Notes: generated by a model from the sequence alone, not told the origin. Shown: positions 19,654 to 28,303, counted from the first letter of the stretch. The stretch: DNA of 64,000 nucleotides from Neisseria zoodegmatis (GCF_900187305.1 NZ_LT906434.1:1798001-1862000); one strand, 5' to 3'. Translations and numbers: made by a program.

Positions 19654-20574
19654 ATGAACCCGCCTTCCAAACCGCAAAAACGCCCCGTCAACGGCGTGCT
19701 GCTGCTCGACAAACCGCAAGGCTTATCCAGCAACACTGCCCTGCAAAAAGCCCGCCGCCTGTACCGCGCCGAGAAAGCCGGCCACACCGGCGTGCTCGAC
19801 CCGCTCGCCACCGGTCTCTTGCCTGTGTGTTTCGGCGAAGCGACCAAGTTCGCGCAATATCTATTGGATGCCGACAAAGCCTACACGGCCACGCTCAAAC
19901 TCGGCGAAGCGACTTCAACCGGAGATGCCGAAGGTGAAGTCGTCGCCACAGGCCGCGCCGACATTTCAGCCGAAGATTTTCAGACGGCCTGCCAAGCGCT
20001 GACCGGCCCTATCCGCCAAGTGCCGCCGATGTTTTCCGCGTTGAAGCACGAAGGCAAGCCGCTTTACGAATATGCGCACAAAGGCATCGTGATCGAACGC
20101 AAACCGCGCGATATCGTGATTTACGCCATTGATGTTACTTCGTTCCACGCACCCGAAGCCGTGATCGATGTGCGTTGCAGCAAAGGCACTTACATCCGCA
20201 CATTAAGCGAAGACATCGCCAAACACATCCACACCTTCGCCCACCTGACCGCGCTGCGCCGCACCGAAACCGCCGGATTTTCCATCCGGGAAGCGCATAC
20301 CTTGGCAGCGCTGGAAGCCTTAGACGAAAGCGGGCGCGACGCCCTGCTGCTGCCCTGCGACGTATTGGTGCGGCATCTGCCCGGCCTGACCTTGCCCGAT
20401 GCCGCGGTGCAAATGCTCAAGTTCGGCCGCCAACCTGAATACCGCGACGCAAATCTGCCCGCTGACACGCCTTTGCGGATTTATGCAGAAGACGGCAGCT
20501 TTGTAGGGCTGGCCGATTATCTGCCCCATGCAGGCCGTCTGAAAGCTTTGCGCTTAATGAACACCGCAACATAA
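19654..20574 (+). CDS. truB: tRNA pseudouridine-55 synthase
   Basis: Makes pseudouridine at position 55 of the tRNA T loop. The 306 residues contain the start block GVLLLDKPQGLSSN and the catalytic Asp in GHTGVLDPLATGLLP (residues 46-60). Later YEYAHKGI and the RCSKGTYIRTL block are typical. The C-terminal PUA-like domain contains a DUS-encoded GRLK. Confidence 0.95.
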   Translation: MNPPSKPQKRPVNGVLLLDKPQGLSSNTALQKARRLYRAEKAGHTGVLDPLATGLLPVCFGEATKFAQYLLDADKAYTATLKLGEATSTGDAEGEVVATGRADISAEDFQTACQALTGPIRQVPPMFSALKHEGKPLYEYAHKGIVIERKPRDIVIYAIDVTSFHAPEAVIDVRCSKGTYIRTLSEDIAKHIHTFAHLTALRRTETAGFSIREAHTLAALEALDESGRDALLLPCDVLVRHLPGLTLPDAAVQMLKFGRQPEYRDANLPADTPLRIYAEDGSFVGLADYLPHAGRLKALRLMNTAT

Positions 20575-20617
20575 TGGCCTTATAGGCCGTCTGAAAGAAA
20601 CGATTGTCTAATAATGA

Positions 20618-20656
20618 AAGGGTGTTGCCGCGAAACTGCTGCAACACCCTTCTTTT
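20618..20656 (+). terminator. Rho-independent terminator of truB
   Basis: AAGGGTGTTGC (20618-20628) and GCAACACCCTT (20641-20651) followed by CTTTTTC. Beyond it, 20.66-20.94 kb holds the cstA promoter region, with a TATAAT near 20767 and a leader of about 170 bases without a gene. Confidence 0.8.
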
Positions 20657-20945
20657 TCGCCCCTTCAGTTTGATTTTGCTCAATGCATATCGGCATTCCG
20701 CAGCCTGACCGTATGCTGATGGCAGGAACTGTGCTACCCTTGCAACGATTGTTCACGTTGCACAACTATAATTTACACAAGACTGCCATTCATTTTCACG
20801 CTTGATTGGAAATGAACCGTGCTACTTCACGCCTTCTCTCTCACCGGCTTTACAAGCACGCTGTCTTGGCCTTACTCGCTCAACTGTTGCCCATATAAAC
20901 GTAACCTGACAATTGTTTTTATCTCAACAAACTTGCGAGGTCTTT

Positions 20946-23018
20946 ATGAAACATCTCAAAACGTTTCTGATCTGGGGCATCGTGGTTTTGGTCGGCCTGG
21001 CCTCCTTCACCACGCTTGCCATCCACAGAGGCGAGCAGGTAAGCGCGGTATGGATGGTTACCGCCGCCGTGTCCGTTTACTGCATCGCCTACCGTTTTTA
21101 CAGCCTATACATCGCCAAAAACGTGATGGAACTCGACCCCAACCGGTTAACGCCGGCCGAGCGCCATAACGACGGCTTGGACTATGTGCCGACCCACAAA
21201 GGCGTATTGTTCGGCCACCACTTCGCCGCGATTGCCGGCGCCGGCCCGCTCGTCGGCCCCGTATTGGCAGCCCAAATGGGTTATCTGCCCGGCACCTTGT
21301 GGATTATTTTCGGCGTGGTGTTCGCAGGTGCCGTTCAAGACATGATGGTGCTGTTCGTCTCCATGCGCCGCGACGGTAAATCCTTGGGTGACATCGTCAA
21401 ACAAGAGCTTGGCACCACCGCCGGCGTGATTGCGTCTATCGGTATTCTGATGATTATGGTGATCATCATGGCCGTATTGGCGCTGATTGTGGTGAAAGCA
21501 CTGGTACACAGCCCGTGGGGTACGTTTACCATCGCCGCCACCATTCCGATCGCTCTGTTTATGGGCATCTATACCCGCTACATCCGCCCCGGCAAAATCG
21601 GCGAAATTTCCATTGTCGGCTTCATTTTGCTGATGTTGGCGATTGTTTACGGCGAAGATGTCGCACACAGCTCTTTCGCGCACTTCTTCGACTTAGACGG
21701 CGTTCAGCTGACTTGGGCCATCATGATTTACGGCTTTATCGCCGCCGTGTTGCCCGTTTGGCTGCTGCTCACCCCGCGTGACTACCTCTCTACCTTCCTG
21801 AAAATCGGTACCATCATTGCCTTGGCCATTGGTATCGTCATCGTAGGCCCTGCCCTGCAAATGCCTGCCGTTACCAAATTCATCGACGGCACCGGCCCCG
21901 TATTCTCAGGCAACCTCTTCCCCTTCCTGTTCATCACAATCGCTTGTGGCGCGGTTTCAGGCTTCCACGCCCTGATTTCTTCAGGTACTACGCCCAAAAT
22001 GGTGGAAAACGAAACCCATGTGCGCATGATCGGCTACGGCGGCATGTTGATGGAAAGCTTCGTAGCCATCATGGCTTTGGCAGCTGCTGCCTCGCTTGAC
22101 CCGGGCGTGTATTTCGCCATGAACAGCCCTACCGCTTTGATCGGCACCGACGCAGGCCACGCAGCCCAAGTGATTACCAACCAGCTGGGCTTCCCCGTTG
22201 AAGAAGTCACCCTGCTGAATATGGCCAAAGACGTCGGCGAGCACACCATCCTCTCCCGCGCAGGCGGTGCGCCTACTCTGGCAGTCGGCATGGCCAACAT
22301 CATGAGCCAACTGATTTCCGGTCCCGGCATGATGGCCTTCTGGTACCACTTCGCCCTCTTGTTTGAAGCCCTGTTCATCCTGACCGCCGTCGATGCAGGC
22401 ACACGTGTGGCACGTTTCATGATTCAAGATTTAGGCGGCATCTTCATCAAACCTTTCGGCAATACCGACTCCCTGCCCGCCAACCTGACCGCCACCCTCA
22501 TGGCCGTTGCACTGTGGGGCTACTTCCTCTACACAGGCGTAACCGACCCGCTGGGCGGCATCAACTCCTTATGGCCGCTGTTCGGTATCGGCAACCAAAT
22601 GCTTGCCGGTGTCGCACTGATTATGGTGAGCGTCGTTTTGGTGAAAATGAAAAAAGAACGCTATGTATGGGTTCCCCTCGTTCCCGCTCTCGGCGTGCTT
22701 TTCGTTACCTGTTATGCCAGCCTGCAAAAACTGTTCCACAGCGACGCCAAAATCGGCTTCTTGGCACATGCAGCCAAATTTAAAGACGCTGCCGCACGCG
22801 GTGAAATTTTAGCCCCGGCCAAAAATATGGAAGAAATGAGCCGCATCGCCTTCAACGACTACGTCAATTCGGGCTTAACGGTTATCTTCCTCTCCGTAGT
22901 CGTGATTGTGGCCGTATACGGCTTGCGCGTCGCCCTGAAAGCCCGTAAAGTAGCTTGGCCGACAGCCAAAGAAGTACCCGCCGTATACCGCAACGAGGTT
23001 CAACACAATGAGTCATAA
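20946..23018 (+). CDS. cstA: Carbon starvation protein CstA, pyruvate/peptide transporter
   Basis: An inner-membrane protein of 690 residues with about 18 membrane segments. CstA/BtsT proteins are transporters of pyruvate or small peptides. Recognisable blocks are GLDYVPTHKGVLFGHHFAAIAGAGPLVGP... (conserved N-terminal core) and HALISSGTTPKM in the middle. The ATG at 20946 has GAGGT upstream and begins MKHLKTFLIWG; eleven further residues upstream in frame are not family-like. It overlaps ybdD by 11 bases, so the two are translationally coupled. Confidence 0.93.
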   Translation: MKHLKTFLIWGIVVLVGLASFTTLAIHRGEQVSAVWMVTAAVSVYCIAYRFYSLYIAKNVMELDPNRLTPAERHNDGLDYVPTHKGVLFGHHFAAIAGAGPLVGPVLAAQMGYLPGTLWIIFGVVFAGAVQDMMVLFVSMRRDGKSLGDIVKQELGTTAGVIASIGILMIMVIIMAVLALIVVKALVHSPWGTFTIAATIPIALFMGIYTRYIRPGKIGEISIVGFILLMLAIVYGEDVAHSSFAHFFDLDGVQLTWAIMIYGFIAAVLPVWLLLTPRDYLSTFLKIGTIIALAIGIVIVGPALQMPAVTKFIDGTGPVFSGNLFPFLFITIACGAVSGFHALISSGTTPKMVENETHVRMIGYGGMLMESFVAIMALAAAASLDPGVYFAMNSPTALIGTDAGHAAQVITNQLGFPVEEVTLLNMAKDVGEHTILSRAGGAPTLAVGMANIMSQLISGPGMMAFWYHFALLFEALFILTAVDAGTRVARFMIQDLGGIFIKPFGNTDSLPANLTATLMAVALWGYFLYTGVTDPLGGINSLWPLFGIGNQMLAGVALIMVSVVLVKMKKERYVWVPLVPALGVLFVTCYASLQKLFHSDAKIGFLAHAAKFKDAAARGEILAPAKNMEEMSRIAFNDYVNSGLTVIFLSVVVIVAVYGLRVALKARKVAWPTAKEVPAVYRNEVQHNES

Positions 23019-23214
23019 CATCCTGCAACGCATCAAGCGCATTTGGAAAACCGCACGCCTAACCGCCAACCTGATGGCCGGCATGCCCGATTATGAAAAT
23101 TACGTTGCCCGCCAACGCAAACATAACCCCAACGCGCCCGTGATGACGAAATTGCAGTTTCAGGATTACTGCAGCAAACGCCGCAGCGGAAGCAACGGCG
23201 GGCGCTGCTGTTAA
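23008..23214 (+). CDS. ybdD: YbdD/YjiX family CstA partner
   Basis: A 68-residue protein of the short YbdD/YjiX (DUF466) family, which is encoded after CstA/BtsT and needed for their activity. Conserved pattern: LKRIWKTARL-like helix, GMPDYENYVARQRK, PVMT, and a final CC after a glycine stretch. It overlaps the end of cstA. Confidence 0.9.
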   Translation: MSHNILQRIKRIWKTARLTANLMAGMPDYENYVARQRKHNPNAPVMTKLQFQDYCSKRRSGSNGGRCC

Positions 23215-23227
23215 ACCTTACCTTGAA

Positions 23228-23264
23228 AAACAAACCCTGCTTTTCCGGCAGGGTTTGTTTTTTT
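23228..23264 (+). terminator. Rho-independent terminator of cstA-ybdD
   Basis: AAACAAACCCTGC and GCAGGGTTTGTTT, a 13-bp stem with a 7-base loop and a run of T. Confidence 0.85.
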
Positions 23265-23350
23265 CAGACGGCCTCAAACCTGCTCTAAAATAAATTCCAT
23301 TACAATTCATACCATTAATCTTTTTCCATGCAATCGATCTAACAAAATTA

Positions 23351-23378
23351 TTGACGCCGATAAAATCCAAGCTATAAT
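23351..23378 (+). promoter_or_regulatory. Promoter of tRNA-Asn
   Basis: TTGACG (23351-23356), 16-base spacer, TATAAT (23373-23378), ending 10 bases before the tRNA. Confidence 0.8.
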
Positions 23379-23388
23379 GCCCACTTCT

Positions 23389-23464
23389 TCCCCGATAGCT
23401 CAGTCGGTAGAGCGACGGACTGTTAATCCGCAGGTCCCTGGTTCGAGCCCAGGTCGGGGAGCCA
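23389..23464 (+). tRNA. tRNA-Asn (anticodon GTT)
   Basis: A 76-nt gene. The acceptor TCCCCGA pairs with TCGGGGA, the anticodon GTT is at 23422-23424, the T loop is GGTTCGAGCCC, and CCA is encoded. The 3' part is the integration site of the ICE. The gene is complete because the element carries an identical 49-bp end. Confidence 0.97.
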
Positions 23465-24536
23465 CATTTCCCAAGCCTAAACAATTGTTTAGGCTTTTTC
23501 TTTTTATAGATGTATTTTCAGGTTGTGTCCAAATTGTGTCTAAAACATCCGCATGGTGCAGCAGGTGTTCAGACGACAGATGGGCATACCGTTCAACCAT
23601 CTTGGCATTTTCCCAACCACCCATTTCCTTTAAAACGGCAACAGGTACACCACGCTGTATCAGCCAGCTTGCCCATGTATGGCGCAGGTCATGCCACCGA
23701 AAATCTGCGATACCTGCCGTTTTCAAACAGCTTTTCCAAATCTTGCTGCTGATACCGTTCAACTTTTGGCCGTTCGGCTTGGTAAAAACGTAGGCAGAAC
23801 GGTGTGTTTGATTAAACAATACCTGTAACGCGGTTTGATTGAGCGGGACGGTTATAGCTTGTCCGCTTTTGGCTTGGTCGGCATTAACCCATGCAGTACG
23901 GCGGTTCAAATCTACCTGTTCCCATTTCAAGTCCAAGACATTACGCTGACGCAGGCCTGTTGCCAGTGAAAATGCGGCCAAATCATGCAGCAGCGGGTAG
24001 GCAGACAGTACATCCAACAGTCGTTGCGCTTCTGCTGGTTTAAGCCAGCGTACCCGTTTTTTCGGCTCACGATAAGACATGAGAGTGGGAACGGTATCAA
24101 TCCAGTCCCATTCTTTTGCCGCTTTATTCAGTATAGCGCGTATCAGGGCAATATAACGGTTCTTGGTGCTGTTGCCGCACGGTAACTTTTCCACTGCTTT
24201 CATAATAAAGCGGCGGTCTAAACTATCTAATTCTTTGCCACGCAATGCAGTAAGCTGGCGCAAACGGCTAATATCGTCCCTGATACTTTTTTTATTGCCT
24301 TTCTCACTAATCCACTTAGCAGCAGCTTCATCCCAAAGGTATTTGGGACGAATACCGAGCTTTTGCTGCTGCCAAAGTTCGTGTTTTAGTTGTTCGCACA
24401 CTGCTTGGGCTTTTTGACGGTCTTGTGTGCCAGTAGAGCGTCTAATTCTTTCGCCGCTTTCTGTCCTGATGTCAATATACCAAGTACCGTTGCGTTCGTA
24501 GATGCCCGATTGAGGGCGGTTTTGTCGTTTAGGCAT
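23400..24536 (-). CDS. int: Tyrosine recombinase, ICE integrase
   Basis: Site-specific integrase of 378 residues in the integrated state. The catalytic set is Arg196 (TGLRQRNV), Lys223, His282-x-x-Arg285 (WHDLRHTW), Trp308 and Tyr317 (ERYAHLS). The N-terminal arm-binding domain (residues 8-60) and SAM-like domain (65-150) are present. AGGAG lies 8-9 bases before ATG 24536. The last 21 residues and the stop are read from the antisense strand of tRNA-Asn. In the excised circle the frame would leave the core as Arg-Asn-stop, giving 375 residues. The upstream HTH gene overlaps it by 151 bases. Confidence 0.95.
   Translation of the reverse strand: MPKRQNRPQSGIYERNGTWYIDIRTESGERIRRSTGTQDRQKAQAVCEQLKHELWQQQKLGIRPKYLWDEAAAKWISEKGNKKSIRDDISRLRQLTALRGKELDSLDRRFIMKAVEKLPCGNSTKNRYIALIRAILNKAAKEWDWIDTVPTLMSYREPKKRVRWLKPAEAQRLLDVLSAYPLLHDLAAFSLATGLRQRNVLDLKWEQVDLNRRTAWVNADQAKSGQAITVPLNQTALQVLFNQTHRSAYVFTKPNGQKLNGISSKIWKSCLKTAGIADFRWHDLRHTWASWLIQRGVPVAVLKEMGGWENAKMVERYAHLSSEHLLHHADVLDTIWTQPENTSIKRKSLNNCLGLGNVAPRPGLEPGTCGLTVRRSTD
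23416..23464. repeat. attL core, 49 bp
   Basis: The sequence from CGGACTGTTAATCC through the terminal GCCA of the tRNA is repeated exactly at 57387-57435. Bases outside differ on both sides, which fixes the limits. Confidence 0.95.
23473..23496. terminator. Element-borne terminator behind tRNA-Asn
   Basis: AAGCCTAAAC-AATT-GTTTAGGCTT followed by TTTC lies 8 bases inside the element. It replaces the original tRNA terminator, now 34 kb away at 57444-57479. Confidence 0.8.
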
Positions 24537-24745
24537 ATTTTTCTGCTCCTGTTTTGAGCCGATGCCTGCACGGCATCATTTTCTTTGTCTTCCAAATATG
24601 CGTCAAGCACTTGGCGACGTATAACGAAACGCCGCCCAACTTTGGCAGCGATCAGTTTGCGGGCACGTATCAGTTCACGCACAGTTTCAGGATGACATTT
24701 GAGAAATTCTGCCGCTTCTTGTACATCAAACGTCGGTTTATCCAT
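24386..24745 (-). CDS. HTH excisionase-like protein
   Basis: A 119-residue protein with an N-terminal MerR/excisionase-type winged helix: FDVQEAAEFLKCHPETVRELIRARKLIAAKVGRRFVIRRQVLDAYL (about residues 4-50). Such proteins direct excision. The rest is a basic tail that overlaps the start of int in another frame by 151 bases, an unusually long overlap. The second of two adjacent ATGs is chosen because AAGGA is six bases before it. It is a likely directionality factor, though a transcription factor is possible. Confidence 0.72.
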   Translation of the reverse strand: MDKPTFDVQEAAEFLKCHPETVRELIRARKLIAAKVGRRFVIRRQVLDAYLEDKENDAVQASAQNRSRKICLNDKTALNRASTNATVLGILTSGQKAAKELDALLAHKTVKKPKQCANN

Positions 24746-24764
24746 CATTGTTCCTTACAAGAAA

Positions 24765-24810
24765 AAGACTGTCTGAAAATTGCCGCAGATGCGGTTTCAG
24801 GCAGTCTTTA
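24765..24810. terminator. Hairpin of variant uptake sequences
   Basis: AAAGACTGTCTGAAA (24765-24779) and TTTCAGGCAGTCTTT (24796-24810), a stem with one mismatch-type difference, at the stop of the next gene. Both arms are off-consensus DUS. Confidence 0.55.
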
Positions 24811-25165
24811 CGGTTTGCTCGATTTCCATCAAATCATCATCGCTTAAATAACAGAAGACTGGATAGCGGGAAGTTATCCATTCCCATTCCTGACCTTGCA
24901 ATCCCATACCTTTAATCAAAGATGCAAGAGAATGTCCTGCTCTACCGTGAACAAAACCGAGTATTTGCGCTTCAGCCAGTGATGCTTGGATTTCGGATTC
25001 CTTCGCATCAGATTGCTGTTGACGCAGACAGTCCAACTTGTTCAGAAGAGTAGCATGTAGGGACGTATCATCGTTTTCCTGATTGTAGGCATAAAAAACA
25101 TCTTGGTTCTGCGCCAAAAAATCAGCAAGCAAAGCGGCTTCCTGACGGTTAAACATAATAGCCAT
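24797..25165 (-). CDS. Hypothetical protein, 122 residues
   Basis: An acidic, helical protein (starts MAIMFNRQEAALLADFLAQN) without signal or membrane segment. AGGATAAAGAA precedes the ATG. It is closely followed and preceded by small genes on the same strand. I do not recognise a family. Confidence 0.6.
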   Translation of the reverse strand: MAIMFNRQEAALLADFLAQNQDVFYAYNQENDDTSLHATLLNKLDCLRQQQSDAKESEIQASLAEAQILGFVHGRAGHSLASLIKGMGLQGQEWEWITSRYPVFCYLSDDDLMEIEQTVKTA

Positions 25166-25169
25166 TTCT

Positions 25170-25421
25170 TTATCCTATCGTTTCAAAAATTTCATAGGGA
25201 GCATGTTCTAGCATTCTGCCTAAGAGTTCCTGCATACGGCGGCGTGGTGCGGATGCTTCCAATATCAGGTAATGTTCGGTGCTGATATGAAAGAACAGGC
25301 AGTAACGGTTATCTGTACCTGTCAAAGGTACAAGACGGTAATGCGGATACCATCCCGAATCAGGCATGATGTCGGCAGGCAGTTTGACGGTACGGACAGT
25401 AACAGTATGATCGGTCAACAT
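25170..25421 (-). CDS. Hypothetical protein, 83 residues
   Basis: Begins MLTDHTVTVRTVKLPADI. ATG 25421 is chosen because AAAGGAAAC lies just upstream and the longer frame would run into traM. The sequence looks like a small beta-rich globular protein; no motif is seen. It ends 4 bases before the next gene starts. Confidence 0.55.
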   Translation of the reverse strand: MLTDHTVTVRTVKLPADIMPDSGWYPHYRLVPLTGTDNRYCLFFHISTEHYLILEASAPRRRMQELLGRMLEHAPYEIFETIG

Positions 25422-25444
25422 TTGTTTCCTTTCGTCAAAATCCC

Positions 25445-25912
25445 TTAATGGCCAAACCACCATACCAAAGCTATTTGGACAAGCACCCATACTATCAGCC
25501 AAGCGACAGCGAAATTAAGCAGCAACATTTTCAGACTGTCTAAAAATGCCTGTTGCTCCTGTCCTACCTTTTTCTGCATCTTTTGGCCGACTATACCGAG
25601 CAGTTTATTTTCAATTTGATTCAAATCGGCCGCATTTGCCTGCATAATTTCCGCCAGCAAATATTTTTTCTGCCGTTCCAACTGTTCGGTAGCGGCAATC
25701 ACAGGGGCAGCGGTTTCGGCAAAAGCAACCTGAAAATTTTCAGTTGTCTGTCGGTTTTGCTCCGCTTGCTGTTGTTGGAAGTTTTCCAATACTGCCGCCA
25801 TCACTGCCTGCTGTATCAGCATATCGTGGATAGCAGGGTCGTCCGCATCTATTTTCAACCCCGTCTTCGCAAATACTCGTGCTACCAATTCATCAGCATC
25901 AAGCAGTTTCAT
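25445..25912 (-). CDS. traM: TraM/StbC-like transfer protein with C-terminal membrane anchor
   Basis: A 155-residue protein with long helical, glutamine-rich middle (about residues 40-110, probable coiled coil) and one C-terminal membrane segment (MLLLNFAVAWLIVWVLVQIA, near 130-149). The layout matches IncP TraM and IncW StbC, small proteins encoded after a ParA-like NTPase. The start at 25912 overlaps the end of that NTPase gene by 14 bases, which implies coupling. Family assignment rests on context and architecture. Confidence 0.6.
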   Translation of the reverse strand: MKLLDADELVARVFAKTGLKIDADDPAIHDMLIQQAVMAAVLENFQQQQAEQNRQTTENFQVAFAETAAPVIAATEQLERQKKYLLAEIMQANAADLNQIENKLLGIVGQKMQKKVGQEQQAFLDSLKMLLLNFAVAWLIVWVLVQIALVWWFGH

Positions 25913-26687
25913 GTTTGGTGCCCTTGTCTGCTTTTTCCGCTTTTTCCGGAACAGAAGCAGTAGCCAAGAAAGGTACGGCATCCAACTGTTCCCAAATGGT
26001 ATCGCGTAATTTGAACATCCGATTACGCGCCCAGCGACCGAATTCGGCAACAGTAATTTCGTTAAAGGTCAGGTTGCGTTCGGTCATGTCTGAAATGTTT
26101 TTGCCGTAGGTATCGGCATTAAGCGTTGGAATTCGTATAATGCCTGCGATACGTTTTTTATATTGTGCGTACACTTTGAACTCATCAAACGGCTTGCCGT
26201 TATCGTGTATCTTGCCTTTGTGTTCGTTCAGCCATACCACCGCTTCGCCGTCTACGGCGTTCAACACCTGTACCAATCCTTTCAGACAGTCATCTCTTGC
26301 CTGTCCGCCGTTGAGTGGAACGTGCAGCACCAAACGTACACCTTCGGCAGCCAGTTCGCTGCCAACATCGTTTTCGGCAATATAGGACATGAGCGGTCCG
26401 AATGTTGCCGTACCGTTGTCCACAACACCGATGCCTCCTCCGTCAATCAGGCTGTCCATCAAACCGTCAAAATTGGATGTATCGATGGTTTGTGAGGTTT
26501 CGTCCAAAAGCTCAATGATTTTTGCATTGAGTGCAGCGTAGTTGGCCAGCGTGTGGTTGTTTGGATCGGTATCAAAACAATGCACCGTATCTTTCGAACG
26601 GTCGTGCAAGTATTGCGCCAAGAGCATTGCCACAAACGATTTACCGACACCCCCCTTTGCCTGAATTACAAGGTGTACTTCTTTCAT
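25899..26687 (-). CDS. traL: TraL/StbB-like ParA-type ATPase
   Basis: A 262-residue P-loop protein with the deviant Walker A of ParA/MinD proteins, KGGVGKS (residues 11-17), followed by FDTDPNN and VVDNGTATF. In IncP TraL and IncW StbB such a protein is encoded beside TraM/StbC and affects plasmid transfer or location. It lacks a ParB partner, which argues against classical partition. The ribosome site is AAAGGT. Confidence 0.72.
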   Translation of the reverse strand: MKEVHLVIQAKGGVGKSFVAMLLAQYLHDRSKDTVHCFDTDPNNHTLANYAALNAKIIELLDETSQTIDTSNFDGLMDSLIDGGGIGVVDNGTATFGPLMSYIAENDVGSELAAEGVRLVLHVPLNGGQARDDCLKGLVQVLNAVDGEAVVWLNEHKGKIHDNGKPFDEFKVYAQYKKRIAGIIRIPTLNADTYGKNISDMTERNLTFNEITVAEFGRWARNRMFKLRDTIWEQLDAVPFLATASVPEKAEKADKGTKHETA

Positions 26688-26728
26688 TTTTAAACCTTTC
26701 TTTGCAAGAAAAATGGTTATTCACAAGA

Positions 26729-26754
26729 AAAAACCGCTTACTCAAACGGTTTTT
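26729..26754. terminator. Hairpin between trbM and traL
   Basis: AAAAACCG (26729-26736) and CGGTTTTT (26747-26754), with A and T tracts on the two sides, so it could end transcription in either direction. Confidence 0.55.
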
Positions 26755-26852
26755 CAGTTGCAAACAACTTGAAAAAAGCCGCACGCGGTATGCCTGACCA
26801 CCTGCGGCAAACCGTACGAGAATTCCGCACGGGAACAGAAAATAAAGGCTAT

Positions 26853-27413
26853 CTATTGGTTTACCCAACGCCCGCCGTCTTTCGGGTCGCCAATATAGCG
26901 GACGTTTTCGCCTGCCGTCGTCCATCCGTGTTGATGATAAGCCGTACAGTAAGCCGGCTTGGCATTCAACACTATGGCTTTTTTGACATTTTGACAAAAA
27001 GATTCTCCGCTTCGGCGGCTTGAGAAAGTATTGTTTTTCAGATTGCCGCATTCGCGCACAGTTACAATGCGCCGCATTACTCGGTTAAGCTCCGCAGCAT
27101 CACAACGTCCCGCTCCGTTAGCTAGGGCATCAGTTAGCCCCGACATATCCTTTTCGCTGGAAGACGGACACATATTCAGAAAATCGCGGCGTGCTTCAAT
27201 AGTACGGTGCATTTTTTTATGTCGAATAGAAAAATAGCGGTGTAACGAAGGATGGCACTCATTCGGACGTGTACCGCTTGATAAACATAAAATTGCTTCG
27301 CAAGCCAGTTTTTCATCGCCTTGCAGCAGCTCTTCTTTCAAACTGTTTTGAGCGACTGCGGCCAACGGAAAAAATACAGTTGCAGTTAAAACCGCCGTTA
27401 GTATTCTTTTCAT
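26853..27413 (-). CDS. trbM: TrbM/KikA family conjugal transfer protein
   Basis: A 186-residue exported protein. The signal peptide is MKRILTAVLTATVFFPLAAVA (cut near residue 21), and the mature part has the family block CEAILCLSSGTRPNECHPSL followed by repeated cysteines, likely disulfide-bonded in the periplasm. TrbM of RP4 and KikA of pKM101 are accessory transfer proteins. ATG 27413 has AGGAG upstream; the longer frame has no signal. Confidence 0.82.
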   Translation of the reverse strand: MKRILTAVLTATVFFPLAAVAQNSLKEELLQGDEKLACEAILCLSSGTRPNECHPSLHRYFSIRHKKMHRTIEARRDFLNMCPSSSEKDMSGLTDALANGAGRCDAAELNRVMRRIVTVRECGNLKNNTFSSRRSGESFCQNVKKAIVLNAKPAYCTAYHQHGWTTAGENVRYIGDPKDGGRWVNQ

Positions 27414-27467
27414 GGTATTGCTCCTAATCATCAGATTTGGTTGGTAAAGATTGCTTTTCAAAGCAAA

Positions 27468-27508
27468 AAGACGGATAATCCAAGCACCCCTGCGAGATTA
27501 TCCGTCTT
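27468..27508. terminator. Bidirectional-type terminator
   Basis: AAGACGGATAATC (27468-27480) and GATTATCCGTCTT (27496-27508), a perfect 13-bp stem with 15-base loop. Confidence 0.75.
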
Positions 27509-27522
27509 GATTTTCTCCCTAG

Positions 27523-27550
27523 AAAACCGCTTTGGAAACAAAGCGGTTTT
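27523..27550. terminator. Terminator abutting the 59-residue gene
   Basis: AAAACCGCTTT (27523-27533) and AAAGCGGTTTT (27540-27550), an 11-bp stem immediately next to the stop codon at 27551. Confidence 0.75.
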
Positions 27551-27730
27551 CTACTGCCACTTTACCGACTGAACCGTATAGCCCTTTTCCGACTGCACGA
27601 TATTCAGACAAATATCGGCATCTCTGTTGAGCAAAAACAATTCAACCTGCCGTTCGGCTGCTTGTACCGTCGGATAAGTGCCAATAATCGATTGGGACAC
27701 AGGCTGTAAAGGCTGTTTATAAAAAAACAT
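27551..27730 (-). CDS. Hypothetical protein, 59 residues
   Basis: Starts MFFYKQPLQPVSQS at ATG 27730, with AAAGGAGAC just upstream; the longer frame starts inside that site. A small soluble protein without a recognised motif, followed at once by two terminators. Confidence 0.55.
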   Translation of the reverse strand: MFFYKQPLQPVSQSIIGTYPTVQAAERQVELFLLNRDADICLNIVQSEKGYTVQSVKWQ

Positions 27731-27747
27731 GGTTGTCTCCTTTCCGT

Positions 27748-27885
27748 TCAAGAGGGATTTTCCAATTTGTCGAAAACGGCCTCCGCATAACCCGCTTGGC
27801 CGCTATCCTCACACCAATCTACAAACATCTGCCAGTTCTCGCCGAGAAAATCGGCCAACAGGCGTTTTTCAAAATCTTCCAACAT
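27748..27885 (-). CDS. Hypothetical protein, 45 residues
   Basis: Read directly: ATG 27885 to TGA 27748, starting MLEDFEKRLLADFLGEN. AAAAGGGA is correctly spaced. The protein is acidic and helical. It ends 18 bases before the next gene, so the two form a pair. Function unknown. Confidence 0.5.
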   Translation of the reverse strand: MLEDFEKRLLADFLGENWQMFVDWCEDSGQAGYAEAVFDKLENPS

Positions 27886-28303
27886 AAAAGTCCCTTTTAG
27901 TTTTGGATAGGGGAAAGCCGTCTGAATAGGTTTTCAGACGGCTTCTGTTGCAGAGCTCCCATCTGCTCCCCGACACTGTTGCCGGTAGTCAGCCTTATCA
28001 GGGCAACACGAAAATAACGACAACGGGCTGATAAGACCCGAAACCGCGATTGTTCAAGGCTGCCGCTACTGCTAATTGATTCACGGCCAAAGTGCTTGTA
28101 CAGGACATCACACACGCTACGGTATCGTAACCGCTCAGTCTTTTGTACTTCAGCCGCTGAGTTGCTGTCCCGTCTGATGACGGTAGAGAAAAAAAGGCTG
28201 TCTGAAACATACTTTCAGACGGCCTTTGCCATAGGCGGACATTTCACTGCCCGTGTTAAGATTTGATTTCCACATCTTTTCTCTTCACAAATAGGAAATG
28301 CCC
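27886..28303. other. Non-coding stretch with DUS hairpins
   Basis: Holds a perfect inverted DUS pair (27915-27926 and 27933-27944) and a second DUS-like hairpin near 28194-28227 with a T run, each probably a terminator. The middle, 27950-28190, has several short repeats but no frame that I trust. Confidence 0.5.

Noticed and set aside
27998..28210. A 70-codon leftward frame with a hydrophobic C-terminus
   Set aside because: No good ribosome site, and its start lies in a DUS hairpin. It could be reconsidered if conserved in related elements.
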